The notes under the pieces are model-generated. The model was given only the letters and a program-made list of their open reading frames with translations, ran no database searches and had not been told where the DNA came from. From the NCBI GenBank assembly GCA_964291275.2, contig OZ219799.1, positions 744,001-808,000 on the forward strand: a stretch of 64,000 nucleotides of DNA, written 5' to 3'. The position numbers and the translations under genes were made by a program. Position 1 is the stretch's first letter. Each line of letters opens with the position of its first letter. Positions 35,173 to 43,624 of this stretch are shown here, in pieces. This DNA comes from Bin80 sp964291275 (GTDB lineage: Bacteria > Bacteroidota > Rhodothermia > Rhodothermales > Bin80).

Positions 35173-36573
35173 GGGACTTCAATAAATATAGTGAATTAGT
35201 CCTGATCTTATCCAATTCTGGGCTAAGGTTTCAGACGATTTATCGCGTCATGCGTCATTCTACTCAAAGGTTTTATCTTTCATTTTTTCGACAATTACGA
35301 ATCGTAATGGGGGTGAAGATTAAAGGAATAAACAAGGTTTATGGCATTTCGTCACCTTGGTCAATTTCGGAGGTAACAGCGGATCATGATGCCGAGGAGG
35401 CCCATATCCATGTGATCTGTACGGATGAATCCAAGCTTCGGTGTCCAAAATGTGATCAAGCGAGTCCGGTGTATGATCGTCGGACTCGGAGTTGGCGTCA
35501 TCTGGATACCGGAAAATATCGTACAATCGTAACGACGCAGTTACCTCGTGTAAAGTGTGCAGAACACGGAGTGGTGACGATTTCGCCCCCTTGGGCGGAT
35601 CGGAGTGTACGCATGACCTATGAATTTGAGGCGCTGGTCATTGATCTGCTTCGGGAGTCAACGATCTCGTCAGTGTGTCGGCTCCTGCAGATGAGTTGGC
35701 CTGCGGTTGCAGGGATTATGGACCGCGCAGTGGAACGGGGGCTTGATCGCAGAAAGGCGCAACCGGTTGCCCATGTGTGTGTGGATGAGACCTCGTATAA
35801 AAAAGGCCATAAGTATATCACCGTGGTCTCAGATTCTCAAACGGGTACGGTGCTGTTTGTCAAGGAAAAGCGCACCCATGCGAGTCTGGATGCTTATTAT
35901 GAAGGCTGTTCTACTGAGCAACTGGAAGCGATTGAAAGTGTGAGCATGGATATGTGGCCTGCCTATATCAAGTCCACGAAAAAACATGTTCCAGATGCGG
36001 CATCCAAGATTGCATTTGATCGTTTTCATGTGGCGAAAAAGATTGGAGGGGCGGTAGATAAAGTCCGTCGGCAGGAGAACCGAGAATTGCGGAAAGCGGG
36101 CATTGATGATCTCACCGGGACCAAGTATGACTGGCTGACCAACAAACAGAATATGTCGGTCCGCCAAAAGAAGCGATTCAAGGCGTTAAAGGATAGTTCG
36201 TTGAAAACGGCCCGTGCCTGGGCCATCAAAGAATTGTCCCAGAAATTGTGGCACTATAAGAGCCGAACCTGGGCACGCAAAGCTTGGGAAAAATGGTTGT
36301 CCTGGGCCTCACGTTGCCGGCTTGAAGACATGGTTAAAGTTGCCAAGACGGTCAGAAAACACCTTTGGGGAATTCTCAATGCGATCATTCTCAAAGCCAG
36401 CAATGGGCCAGCAGAAAGCATCAACAGTCGAATCAAAACGATCAAAGTCCGTTGCCGCGGATTTCGAAATACCAAGCGGTTAGCAAATGCAATTTACTTC
36501 TATCTCGGTGGACTGGATCTATATCCAGATGCTGTCTCAAAAACAAGGGTTTCACTAAATTAGTTGAAGCCCC
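35173..36573 (+). mobile_element. ISL3-family insertion sequence (1401 bp)
   Basis: The ends are set by imperfect 23-bp inverted repeats (gggacttcaataaatatagtg on the left; the inverse of the right end begins ggggcttcaactaatttag). They are also set by a perfect 8-bp target duplication, aaaattgt, at 35165-35172 and 36574-36581. Eight-base duplications are standard for ISL3 elements. The element carries one transposase gene and lies inside the helicase remnant. Confidence 0.93.
35307..36563 (+). CDS. ISL3-family transposase
   Basis: 418 residues from the ATG at 35307. A longer in-frame start upstream would lie outside the element, so it is rejected. Seen: an N-terminal zinc-ribbon C-P-K-C-D-Q, the catalytic Asp in H-V-C-V-D-E-T-S-Y, a second in S-M-D-M-W-P-A-Y, F-D-R-F-H-V-A-K, and the C-terminal S-N-G-P-A-E-S-I-N-S-R-I-K with the Glu. 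The motifs appear complete and no internal stop is present. The stop codon lies within the right terminal repeat. Confidence 0.92.
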   Translation: MGVKIKGINKVYGISSPWSISEVTADHDAEEAHIHVICTDESKLRCPKCDQASPVYDRRTRSWRHLDTGKYRTIVTTQLPRVKCAEHGVVTISPPWADRSVRMTYEFEALVIDLLRESTISSVCRLLQMSWPAVAGIMDRAVERGLDRRKAQPVAHVCVDETSYKKGHKYITVVSDSQTGTVLFVKEKRTHASLDAYYEGCSTEQLEAIESVSMDMWPAYIKSTKKHVPDAASKIAFDRFHVAKKIGGAVDKVRRQENRELRKAGIDDLTGTKYDWLTNKQNMSVRQKKRFKALKDSSLKTARAWAIKELSQKLWHYKSRTWARKAWEKWLSWASRCRLEDMVKVAKTVRKHLWGILNAIILKASNGPAESINSRIKTIKVRCRGFRNTKRLANAIYFYLGGLDLYPDAVSKTRVSLN

Positions 36574-37092
36574 AAAATTGTAACCGCAGAAAAGTCGTTG
36601 ATGAAGGCCAGAGCGGAGGGTAGGCGAAAGTCAGCTGTTAGCAGGGAAAAGCGAGAAATGGCTAAACACCGCAAGAAGATTGAAGAAGCGCTTTTGCAAT
36701 TTCTCGCCAGAATTCCAATTTTCATGTACTTGACAGACTACCGGGAGGAAAGCCTCGTAGATGTGGTTCATAATGTTGAGCCGGCCCTCTTCACGAAAGT
36801 CACGGGTCTTAAAATTCACGATTTCGACACTTTCTGTAAACTTGGTGTATTCAACACACAGGTACTGAATCGATTGATCTATGCCTTCAAGCGGCAGGAA
36901 GCTTTCAGCTTGAGGGGTCTGGTGTTTTTGTCGGATCCGGGGAAGATTGACGAAGGACAAATTTCGTAATTTCGCTGGGTCATACTTGGTTCATGTATTT
37001 TTTCAGCAACAAGAAGGTTGTGGTAGTTGCCGGATGTGGCAGCTTGGGTCTTTGGACCAAATTTCTTTTTAGTGGTAGTTCAATTGATATAA

Positions 37093-39093
37093 ATGGAAGT
37101 CACATTAATAAATTTTCTCAGCTTATTCGGCTCCAATGTCCAGTATTCTGTGCCTAAATGGCAGCGTAGATACAGCTGGGATAAGCGCGCCCTCCAACGG
37201 TTGGTGAAAGACCTTGAAGCCATTGCGAAGGCGGACGACGAGAACGCCAGACATTTTGGTGGTACACTCATAACCTATTCGGAGAGTACACCGCCGGGTA
37301 CGGCCAGTATACACCATGTTGTTGATGGGCAACAGCGGCTTACGACTGTCAGCATTCTACTGGCTTGCATTGCGGAAGAGTTGGGGCCAAATGGCAGTGC
37401 AGGGCAGTGGAAGTCCGAGAGTATCAGGTCAGTTCTGTTAAAGAATACTTTGAATCCACCAAGGAAACTGGACCTTCATGATGTTGATGATGAAGAGTAT
37501 GCGCAGGTACTTCGGGGTAATCCTGGCGGAGAAGGCAAGGTCGCTGCGGCGGGAAAAATTTTACGAACAGAAGTTGCCAAAATTGGGCCCAGCCGACTGA
37601 TGGAGGGGTTGCGTCGGTTCAAGGTTATAAGTTTCACATGCAAACCATCTGATGACCCACAGCAGATATTTGAGAGTCTGAATGCGACGGGTGTTCCGCT
37701 GACGGAAGGAGAAAAGGTCAAAAACTGGCTCTTAATGGGGCTGGACAGGGAAACCCAGGACGAAGTATACCGAGATCACTGGTGCGCATTAGAGAGGCAT
37801 TTGGGAGCTGTTGAAGAACCCAAGCGCATAGACGAATTTCTTCGGGATTTCCTCCGGTGGAAGACGGGAGAGAATTATGGTATAAAGCAGACCTACGAAA
37901 ACCTTCGGAGGTGGTGGCACGTTTCGAACGCAGGAAACGACACAACCTGGCTATGCAAGGAGTTTGCCGGATTAGCTGTGCTCTATGGGATGATAACTGG
38001 TAGGGGCGGCAAGCATGAAGATGGGTGCGTCAACCAATTACTGGAATATCTGAGAGGTCTTGGGATTGATGTCCATCGTCCGTTCACACTCCGTCTTTTG
38101 GATGATGCTACAAGACCTGATAGCACTGGGGCAACGAAAAAAGAGCTTATTGAATCCCTGGAGGCAATCAGTACTTGGCTGACGCGGCTTTGGCTTGCAG
38201 CTAAGCCGAGCAATGCGCTCAATACGGAGTTCGCGGTTTTTGCTCACGACAAGGGCCCTCAATTTACTGAAGACTTCAGTGACCATTGGACTGAAAAAAT
38301 CCGAAAACTTTGGCGGTCACAAATCGCGATGCCCAATGCTGAAGAAGTTGAAGAGGGTATAAGAAAGAGAAAAGCGTACGGAGGTAAAGCTTCAGATGCA
38401 GCCAGAACCATCCTGCATGCTATCAACTCGAAAAAATGGAAAAACCCAGCCCACCTGAGGATTGAGGATTTATCCCTGGAACACATAATGCCGAGAACGC
38501 TGAGCGAGGAATGGGAAAACTACTTGGGGCATGACCAAGATGAGATGCATGAAAATTACTTAAACAGTCTTGCAAATCTTACACTAGTTGGGCCAGAAAT
38601 CAATTCAGAAATCAGCAATAGACACTATAAAGAAAAGCGTGAGCTCTATAAGAATAGCAACTTTACGCTTACGCGGAAGCTGGCTGAACGGCATGTGGAT
38701 TGGAAGAAAGATAATTTGCTCGCATATGGCAAGGACCTCGCTAAGTTAGCCGTGAAATATTGGCCTTGGGAGGATGGGATCTTTCCAGGGCCCCGTTGGC
38801 GCATAAACTCCGGCGAGTGGAAGAGAGAGAAAATTTACAATAAGGTGCTATTGAATGTTATCGCGGCGCTCTTGGATAGCGACCCGGAAGGAAACGCTGA
38901 GCGGTTGCGGGGTGAAAGGCCTGCAAGAGATATTCTCGTTGCTGATTCGGTACCAAAGGGAAGTGGACGATTCATCCCAATTCCCAGACATGGCACTTAT
39001 GCGGTTAATGTACGCTTTGACCGGAAGTCCATTTTCAGACTCTGCGTAGAAATGGGCGAGCGATGCGGAGTCAAGGTTGATGTTAAGGAGTAG
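37093..39093 (+). CDS. GmrSD-type restriction protein (DUF262 / DUF1524)
   Basis: 666 residues. The N-terminal DUF262 (GmrS-like, ParB-fold NTPase) domain shows V-P-K-W-Q-R-R-Y-S-W at about 20-29 and the signature D-G-Q-Q-R at 78-82. The C-terminal DUF1524 (GmrD-like) domain has an HNH-type site L-E-H-I-M-P at about 460 and the family's S-L-A-N-L-T-L-V-G. Related GmrSD fusions are type IV restriction enzymes cutting phage DNA with modified (for example glucosylated) bases; others target other modifications. The last 130 residues are an unassigned extension. The gene is intact next to two broken defence genes. Its start is 124 bp after the helicase remnant. Confidence 0.87.
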   Translation: MEVTLINFLSLFGSNVQYSVPKWQRRYSWDKRALQRLVKDLEAIAKADDENARHFGGTLITYSESTPPGTASIHHVVDGQQRLTTVSILLACIAEELGPNGSAGQWKSESIRSVLLKNTLNPPRKLDLHDVDDEEYAQVLRGNPGGEGKVAAAGKILRTEVAKIGPSRLMEGLRRFKVISFTCKPSDDPQQIFESLNATGVPLTEGEKVKNWLLMGLDRETQDEVYRDHWCALERHLGAVEEPKRIDEFLRDFLRWKTGENYGIKQTYENLRRWWHVSNAGNDTTWLCKEFAGLAVLYGMITGRGGKHEDGCVNQLLEYLRGLGIDVHRPFTLRLLDDATRPDSTGATKKELIESLEAISTWLTRLWLAAKPSNALNTEFAVFAHDKGPQFTEDFSDHWTEKIRKLWRSQIAMPNAEEVEEGIRKRKAYGGKASDAARTILHAINSKKWKNPAHLRIEDLSLEHIMPRTLSEEWENYLGHDQDEMHENYLNSLANLTLVGPEINSEISNRHYKEKRELYKNSNFTLTRKLAERHVDWKKDNLLAYGKDLAKLAVKYWPWEDGIFPGPRWRINSGEWKREKIYNKVLLNVIAALLDSDPEGNAERLRGERPARDILVADSVPKGSGRFIPIPRHGTYAVNVRFDRKSIFRLCVEMGERCGVKVDVKE

Positions 39094-39116
39094 TAGGGAT
39101 CATTGTCCAGATATGT

Positions 39117-41028
39117 AGTGCTTGCCAGAAAATGATTTTGGTCGTGGGATTATACGATGAATTCGGGTATTTGGGAGCAGATTTGGTCATTTTTGGTGGA
39201 TTTGGTCAGGATTTAGCCTGTATTTGGGGTTCTCATCGCATAGGCGTGGTCATCGCAGGAGGATGAATGAATTTGCGAATCTGGCGGCAATTTTGGGGTA
39301 AGAGGTCTGATTTGGGCGTTTAAGCGTGTACATTCGCCCCTTTGTTGCCATGCGTGTAGTAATGGAAGCCCAACGCGCGTTTGGGCAGGTTCCGATTGAA
39401 GAGATTGAGCTTGCCCCCCGAAGCCGGGATGACATTCCGGCGGTATTGCGTGGTTTGCGTTCGATATACAAGAATGCAAAGACGCGAGCGAAGATTTTCG
39501 AGCTTTTGGAAGGGGGTGTGGCTTCGGGAGTCAGTCACAAATTGGGGCGCCGGGGGATGGATCTGTGGAGGATTTTCGTTCTGGGGATGCTGAAGCAGGC
39601 CCTGAATTGCGATTATGATCGACTGACGCATATGGCGAACAACGACAAGCTCCTGCGCCAGATGCTTGGGCATGGTGGTTGGCGCGAGGGATCGGAACCG
39701 GAATACCATGTACAGACGATTCTGGACAATGTGAGTTTGTTATCGGAGGAGTTACTGGGCAAGATCAACAAGGTTGTGGTGGAACATGGGCACGCAGAAC
39801 TTACGAAGAAGGCCCAGGAGGAAGGGTTACGTTGCAGGGTAGATTCAGCGGTGACGAAGACGCATGTTCATTGGCCTACGGATGTGAATCTGCTAAGGGA
39901 TGCGGTGGGTTGTTTGCTTCGGGAGTCGGCACGTATGAGCCGTTCGCACGGCCTGCCGGGCTGGCGCAAGGCGTCGGATTGGGAAAAGCGGCTTGATCGT
40001 TTGTTTCAAGGGGTACGCAGGTCACGGGGTTGGCATCGTCGTGATCGGGTGCGCAAATACCTGTGCCACTGCAGAAAGCTGGTGAAGAAGGCGTTGGCTT
40101 CGCAGCGGAGGTTGGGGGCAGATTGCAGTGATCGGTGGCTGCACTACCTGGGATGCAGCTTGAAACTGATCGATCAGGTGGATCGGCGGTTGCTCAGGGG
40201 CGAAAAGATTCCGCATTCGGAGAAGATTTTCTCGGTTCACGCGCCGCATACGCGTTGGATCAGCAAAGGTAAGGCGGGGGTACTGGCGGAGTTGGGACTC
40301 CCGGTCTGCGTCTTGGAGGACCAGCATCGGTACATTCTTTACTACCAGGTGCTCTACGAGGGGGTAGATTCGTCAATGATCGTGGATTTTTTACGGGAGG
40401 CCAAGACACTGTACCCGTCCCTGACTTCGTGCAGCATGGATACGGGGTATTCATCGGAACACAACCGGCGCGCATTGGAGCAAATTCTGGAACTGGTGAT
40501 TATGCCGAAGCGGGGTCGTTTAAGTCATGCGGACAAGGAGCGCGCATCCGCTCCGGACTTTGTGGAGGGTCGTCGTCAGCATCCGGCGGTAGAATCCGCG
40601 ATCAACAATTTGAACCAGCGCGGACTGGACTTGGTGCGTACGCATGGTAAGGAGGGGTTTGGTCGCACGGTGGCGCTCTCTGTGGTCGCGGCCAACGTGC
40701 ATCGTCTTGGCTTGCAGTTGAAGCGGAAAGAAGAGCGGCTCAAGCGCTGGCATCAGGCCCGAAAACGAGCGGCGTAGCGCCGCTGTAATCCTACCGAAGG
40801 AATTTGGACAGGCTCCGCCATAAGCGGAAAGGCAGACATACGTCGGGTTGGCACGCATGGTCGCGTCCCAGCTGCATCGGAGAGCAAAAAATGTCTTCCA
40901 GTGACCGTTCAGCAAGCCGAAAGGCACCTAATTCCCCCGAAACTCCATCAACGACGCCACAATTATGGGCCCAGATTGTTATGAGTATAGCAAGAATCGC
41001 AAAAATGACCTATTCTCTGACAAGCACT
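39117..41028 (+). mobile_element. insertion sequence, copy 3 (ISNCY-like, 1912 bp)
   Basis: Same length and ends as copy 1, and in the same orientation. The flanking direct repeat is ATGT (39113-39116 and 41029-41032). It sits 23 bp after the GmrSD gene and 67 bp before der, marking the border between the defence region and housekeeping genes. With copy 1 it forms a direct repeat spanning 36 kb. Confidence 0.92.
39326..40777 (+). CDS. DDE transposase of the 1.9-kb IS, copy 3
   Basis: 483 residues, intact, GTG start as in copy 1. It differs from copy 1 by about ten residues (for example V-H-A-P-H for V-H-E-P-H, S-D-R-W-L-H-Y-L-G for S-D-K-G-L-H-Y-L-E). At several of these sites it agrees with copy 2, so copy 1 carries the private changes there. 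Confidence 0.88.
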   Translation: MYIRPFVAMRVVMEAQRAFGQVPIEEIELAPRSRDDIPAVLRGLRSIYKNAKTRAKIFELLEGGVASGVSHKLGRRGMDLWRIFVLGMLKQALNCDYDRLTHMANNDKLLRQMLGHGGWREGSEPEYHVQTILDNVSLLSEELLGKINKVVVEHGHAELTKKAQEEGLRCRVDSAVTKTHVHWPTDVNLLRDAVGCLLRESARMSRSHGLPGWRKASDWEKRLDRLFQGVRRSRGWHRRDRVRKYLCHCRKLVKKALASQRRLGADCSDRWLHYLGCSLKLIDQVDRRLLRGEKIPHSEKIFSVHAPHTRWISKGKAGVLAELGLPVCVLEDQHRYILYYQVLYEGVDSSMIVDFLREAKTLYPSLTSCSMDTGYSSEHNRRALEQILELVIMPKRGRLSHADKERASAPDFVEGRRQHPAVESAINNLNQRGLDLVRTHGKEGFGRTVALSVVAANVHRLGLQLKRKEERLKRWHQARKRAA

Positions 41029-41095
41029 ATGTAGCAGTTGTGGAAAGCTTCGTGAATTGATTGGTAGAATCTCAATACAAGAAATGCAATAAGCC

Positions 41096-42412
41096 ATGGC
41101 GCTAGTTGCGATTGTTGGCCGTCCGAATGTGGGTAAGTCTACGCTGTTTAATCGACTGACGGAATCGCGCCAAGCGATTGTCCATGACGCTCCTGGCGTT
41201 ACGCGGGATCGCATTTACGGTCAGGTAATCTGGAACGGAAAAGAATTCGCACTCGTGGATACGGGTGGGTACGTGCCGCGAAGTGCAGACCGTTTTGAGC
41301 GTGCAATACGCGAACAAGTACAGATTGCGCTTACAGAAGCGGACATCGTTCTATTGGTCACAGACGTCATGGCAGGCGTGACTGACCTGGATCAGGAAAT
41401 GGCACGGATGCTCCGGCGAAGCAACAAGCCTGTATTCGTCGTTGCCAATAAAGCAGATAATGAAAAGCGTCAGTGGGAAGCGGCATCCATGTACAGTCTG
41501 GGTCTGGGCGAAGTCTATTCCGTAAGTGCTACGAACGGGATGGGGACAGGCGATTTTCTGGATGCTGTTGTTGCTGCACTACCCGAGAAAGAACAAAGTG
41601 AAGATGACGATGGAGTGAGGATTGCGCTTATCGGACGGCCGAACGTCGGAAAATCCCAACTCACCAACACCCTGCTGCGACAGGAACGCTCTATCGTAAC
41701 AGAAATCAGTGGCACAACGCGAGACTCCGTTGATGCAGAGTTGACCTATAAGGGAGAGGCAATCACATTGGTTGATACGGCCGGGTTAAGGCGTCGCACC
41801 AAGGTTCGTGAGAACATCGAGTTTTACGCTACACTGCGCACAGAACGCGCGATTCGTAGTTGTGATGTAGCAGTACTACTTCTGGATGCGACAGTGGGCC
41901 TGGAAGCCCAGGACATTAATGTTCTCAAGGAAGCGGAGACACTGCGAAAAGGTTTAGTGATTGTTGTTAACAAATGGGATCTCGTTGAAAAGGAAACAAA
42001 CACCGCCAGGGATTCTGAACGTGCGATCCGGGAGCGTCTGAAGACATTGGATTACGTTCCTATCCTGTTTGTTTCTGCACTTACGGGTAAGCGCGCGCAC
42101 CGAGTGCTGGATATTTGTCTGGAGATAATGCGCAATGCAGCACATCGCGTGCCAACGTCCGAGCTCAATCGAACGGTGCAGCAATCGATCGGGCGCTATC
42201 ATCCTCCCACTTGGCGTGGGCGGTATGTGCAGATCAAGTATGTCACTCAAGTCGGGGTATCTCCGCCACTCTTCGCTTTTTTCTGCAACCATCCCCAGGG
42301 TGTTGGGACCGGTTATGCTCGTTATCTTGAAAACCAGCTTCGCGAAGCGTATGGTTTCGCGGGGGTTCCGATTACGCTGGCTTTTCGGCGTAAATCTCCA
42401 GAAGATGAATAA
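41096..42412 (+). CDS. der: GTPase Der (EngA), ribosome assembly
   Basis: 438 residues with two tandem GTPase domains and a KH-like tail. First domain: G-R-P-N-V-G-K-S-T, D-A-P-G-V-T-R-D, D-T-G-G, N-K-A-D. Second domain: G-R-P-N-V-G-K-S-Q, G-T-T-R-D-S-V-D, D-T-A-G-L, N-K-W-D. The tail includes R-G-R-Y-V-Q-I-K-Y-V-T-Q and F-C-N-H-P. Der matures the 50S subunit and is usually essential. IS copy 3 ends 67 bp upstream and has probably altered its 5' region. Confidence 0.96.
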   Translation: MALVAIVGRPNVGKSTLFNRLTESRQAIVHDAPGVTRDRIYGQVIWNGKEFALVDTGGYVPRSADRFERAIREQVQIALTEADIVLLVTDVMAGVTDLDQEMARMLRRSNKPVFVVANKADNEKRQWEAASMYSLGLGEVYSVSATNGMGTGDFLDAVVAALPEKEQSEDDDGVRIALIGRPNVGKSQLTNTLLRQERSIVTEISGTTRDSVDAELTYKGEAITLVDTAGLRRRTKVRENIEFYATLRTERAIRSCDVAVLLLDATVGLEAQDINVLKEAETLRKGLVIVVNKWDLVEKETNTARDSERAIRERLKTLDYVPILFVSALTGKRAHRVLDICLEIMRNAAHRVPTSELNRTVQQSIGRYHPPTWRGRYVQIKYVTQVGVSPPLFAFFCNHPQGVGTGYARYLENQLREAYGFAGVPITLAFRRKSPEDE

Positions 42413-42465
42413 TGGAACAATAACTATCCGGTTTGATATCCAGAGGCCAAGCGGTAGATAACCCC

Positions 42466-43176
42466 ATGCCTGGCGTACCGAAGAACACCAAATCTGAGAA
42501 CGAACGCAATCTCAATTTCTGGGAACGGCTATACCTCCCGGAAATCTTCAAAGGGCTCAGATACAGCTTCCGCAAAATGGTTAAGGAGCCGTCCTATACG
42601 ACAGAGTATCCGGATGAACTCTGGGAGCCACCTGACTCTTATCGTGGGCGGCCCGTTCTTGTAGAAGAGGAAGGTACGCCGCGCTGCGTTTCCTGTAATC
42701 TTTGCGCGAAGGCATGCCCACCCATGGCAATATCGATGCAGTCGCGCGAGGTGGATGATCCGCACAGCAGCAAAGAGCGTGAACCGGCCTGGTTTGAGAT
42801 CAATATGCTCCGCTGTATCTATTGCGGATTCTGTGAGGAAGTTTGTCCGGAGGAAGCCATCGTGATGTCGAAGGAGTACGATCTTACTTTTCATGGACGG
42901 GATGAGGCAATCTTTGGGCTTGATCGTTTGTTGGTACCCGCAGAGCGGCTCACAGACCGGCTTGACTATCTGGAGGAAGCCCGTAATAAGCAGGAGAATG
43001 CGGATGCATGGCAGCACCGCACGGATAACAATCTGCACAGTTTAAGGGATCGCCATCATGTGCGTGAGCTGGCTGAGACGCAAATGCCGGAATTGAAGAA
43101 CACGCATTTGCGCTCGGAAACCCCCATTGCCGCTGGCAATACATGGGAGGGCCGTCCTTCTTCAGACGATGACTGA
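42466..43176 (+). CDS. nuoI: NADH-quinone oxidoreductase subunit I-like ferredoxin protein
   Basis: About 236 residues from the ATG at 42466 (a TTG at 42433 is possible). Two 4Fe-4S motifs are present: C-V-S-C-N-L-C-A-K-A-C-P and C-I-Y-C-G-F-C-E-E-V-C-P. The flanking Y-R-G-R-P-V-L and Y-D-L-T match NuoI, the complex I subunit that passes electrons through clusters N6a/b. The C-terminal 70 residues are longer and more charged than in typical NuoI. No other nuo gene is adjacent, so complex I subunits must be split or this is a stand-alone relative. The next gene overlaps its end. Confidence 0.84.
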   Translation: MPGVPKNTKSENERNLNFWERLYLPEIFKGLRYSFRKMVKEPSYTTEYPDELWEPPDSYRGRPVLVEEEGTPRCVSCNLCAKACPPMAISMQSREVDDPHSSKEREPAWFEINMLRCIYCGFCEEVCPEEAIVMSKEYDLTFHGRDEAIFGLDRLLVPAERLTDRLDYLEEARNKQENADAWQHRTDNNLHSLRDRHHVRELAETQMPELKNTHLRSETPIAAGNTWEGRPSSDDD

Positions 43177-43624
43177 GCCAGATCCAGCGCGCCGTCGCGG
43201 CGCAGTACTGGATCAACTGCGCTACCTAATAGACGAGATTGCCGCACTGCGACAGATCTCCCCACGTCTGCATGAGTCGCAAATCACCAATACTGACCGC
43301 GGACCGTCAGTCAAACAGTGTTACGGCGCTATCATCACGCGGGACCGAAACAAAATTCTCCCCGCTCTGAAAAATATGTCCGGACGTAAGATTGCCCCGA
43401 AGGCCTTGTCCGTGGATTGGAATAGCATACCAATGAAGGATATTCTTGTGCAGGTTGAATCCGCCCGGAGATCTGTCATTGCCGCTGCAGAACATCTTAG
43501 TATGGAGGCCTGGTCACAGCAGATTACAGATGGTGCGGATGTCTACAAATTCCTTTTAACCGCCTTGCAGCATGATACGGATACGCTTCGTACTGTAGCA
43601 GAAAGGCTTTATCGTTCCTGGTGA
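43169..43624 (+). CDS. DinB-like helical protein
   Basis: About 151 residues from the ATG at 43169, which overlaps the nuoI-like stop by 8 bp. The sequence is mostly helical and loosely resembles DinB/YfiT-type four-helix bundles (Q-L-R-Y-L-I-D-E-I-A-A-L, a central W-N-S-I-P-M-K-D-I-L, A-A-A-E-H-L-S-M-E-A-W, L-L-T-A-L-Q-H-D-T-D-T-L). The histidine triad of metal-binding DinB enzymes is not clear. Coupled translation with nuoI and holA suggests one operon. The family assignment is tentative. Confidence 0.55.
   Translation: MTEPDPARRRGAVLDQLRYLIDEIAALRQISPRLHESQITNTDRGPSVKQCYGAIITRDRNKILPALKNMSGRKIAPKALSVDWNSIPMKDILVQVESARRSVIAAAEHLSMEAWSQQITDGADVYKFLLTALQHDTDTLRTVAERLYRSW

Larger units (their letters stand above)
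34738..36969 (+). pseudogene. C-terminal remnant of a large DEAD/DEAH helicase, split by an ISL3 element
   Basis: Pieces of one protein read in order: S-E-A-D-I-F-D-F-A, N-R-A-L-E-M-V-Y, F-C-A-Q-Q-A-N-A-K-G-E-G, then V-R-E-F-L-N-F-L-P-I-L-A-Y-D-D-G-K-Q. They are broken by in-frame stops at 34777, 34834 and 34861. After a frameshift near 34975 comes Q-I-L-M-D-M-A-T-S-D-V-G-S-A-M-L-A-K-R-W (34982 on). The ISL3 element interrupts at 35173-36573. Skipping it and one 8-bp duplicate restores the frame: K-I-V-T-A-E-K-S-L-M, then R-I-P-I-F-M-Y-L-T-D-Y-R-E-E, F-T-K-V-T-G-L-K-I-H-D-F to the stop at 36969. This tail resembles type III restriction/helicase-like proteins. The helicase motor domains are absent. 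Confidence 0.75.

Noticed and set aside
35076..35306. Upstream extension of the ISL3 transposase frame
   Set aside because: It crosses the left end of the IS (35173) and includes host sequence, so the transposase must start inside the element.
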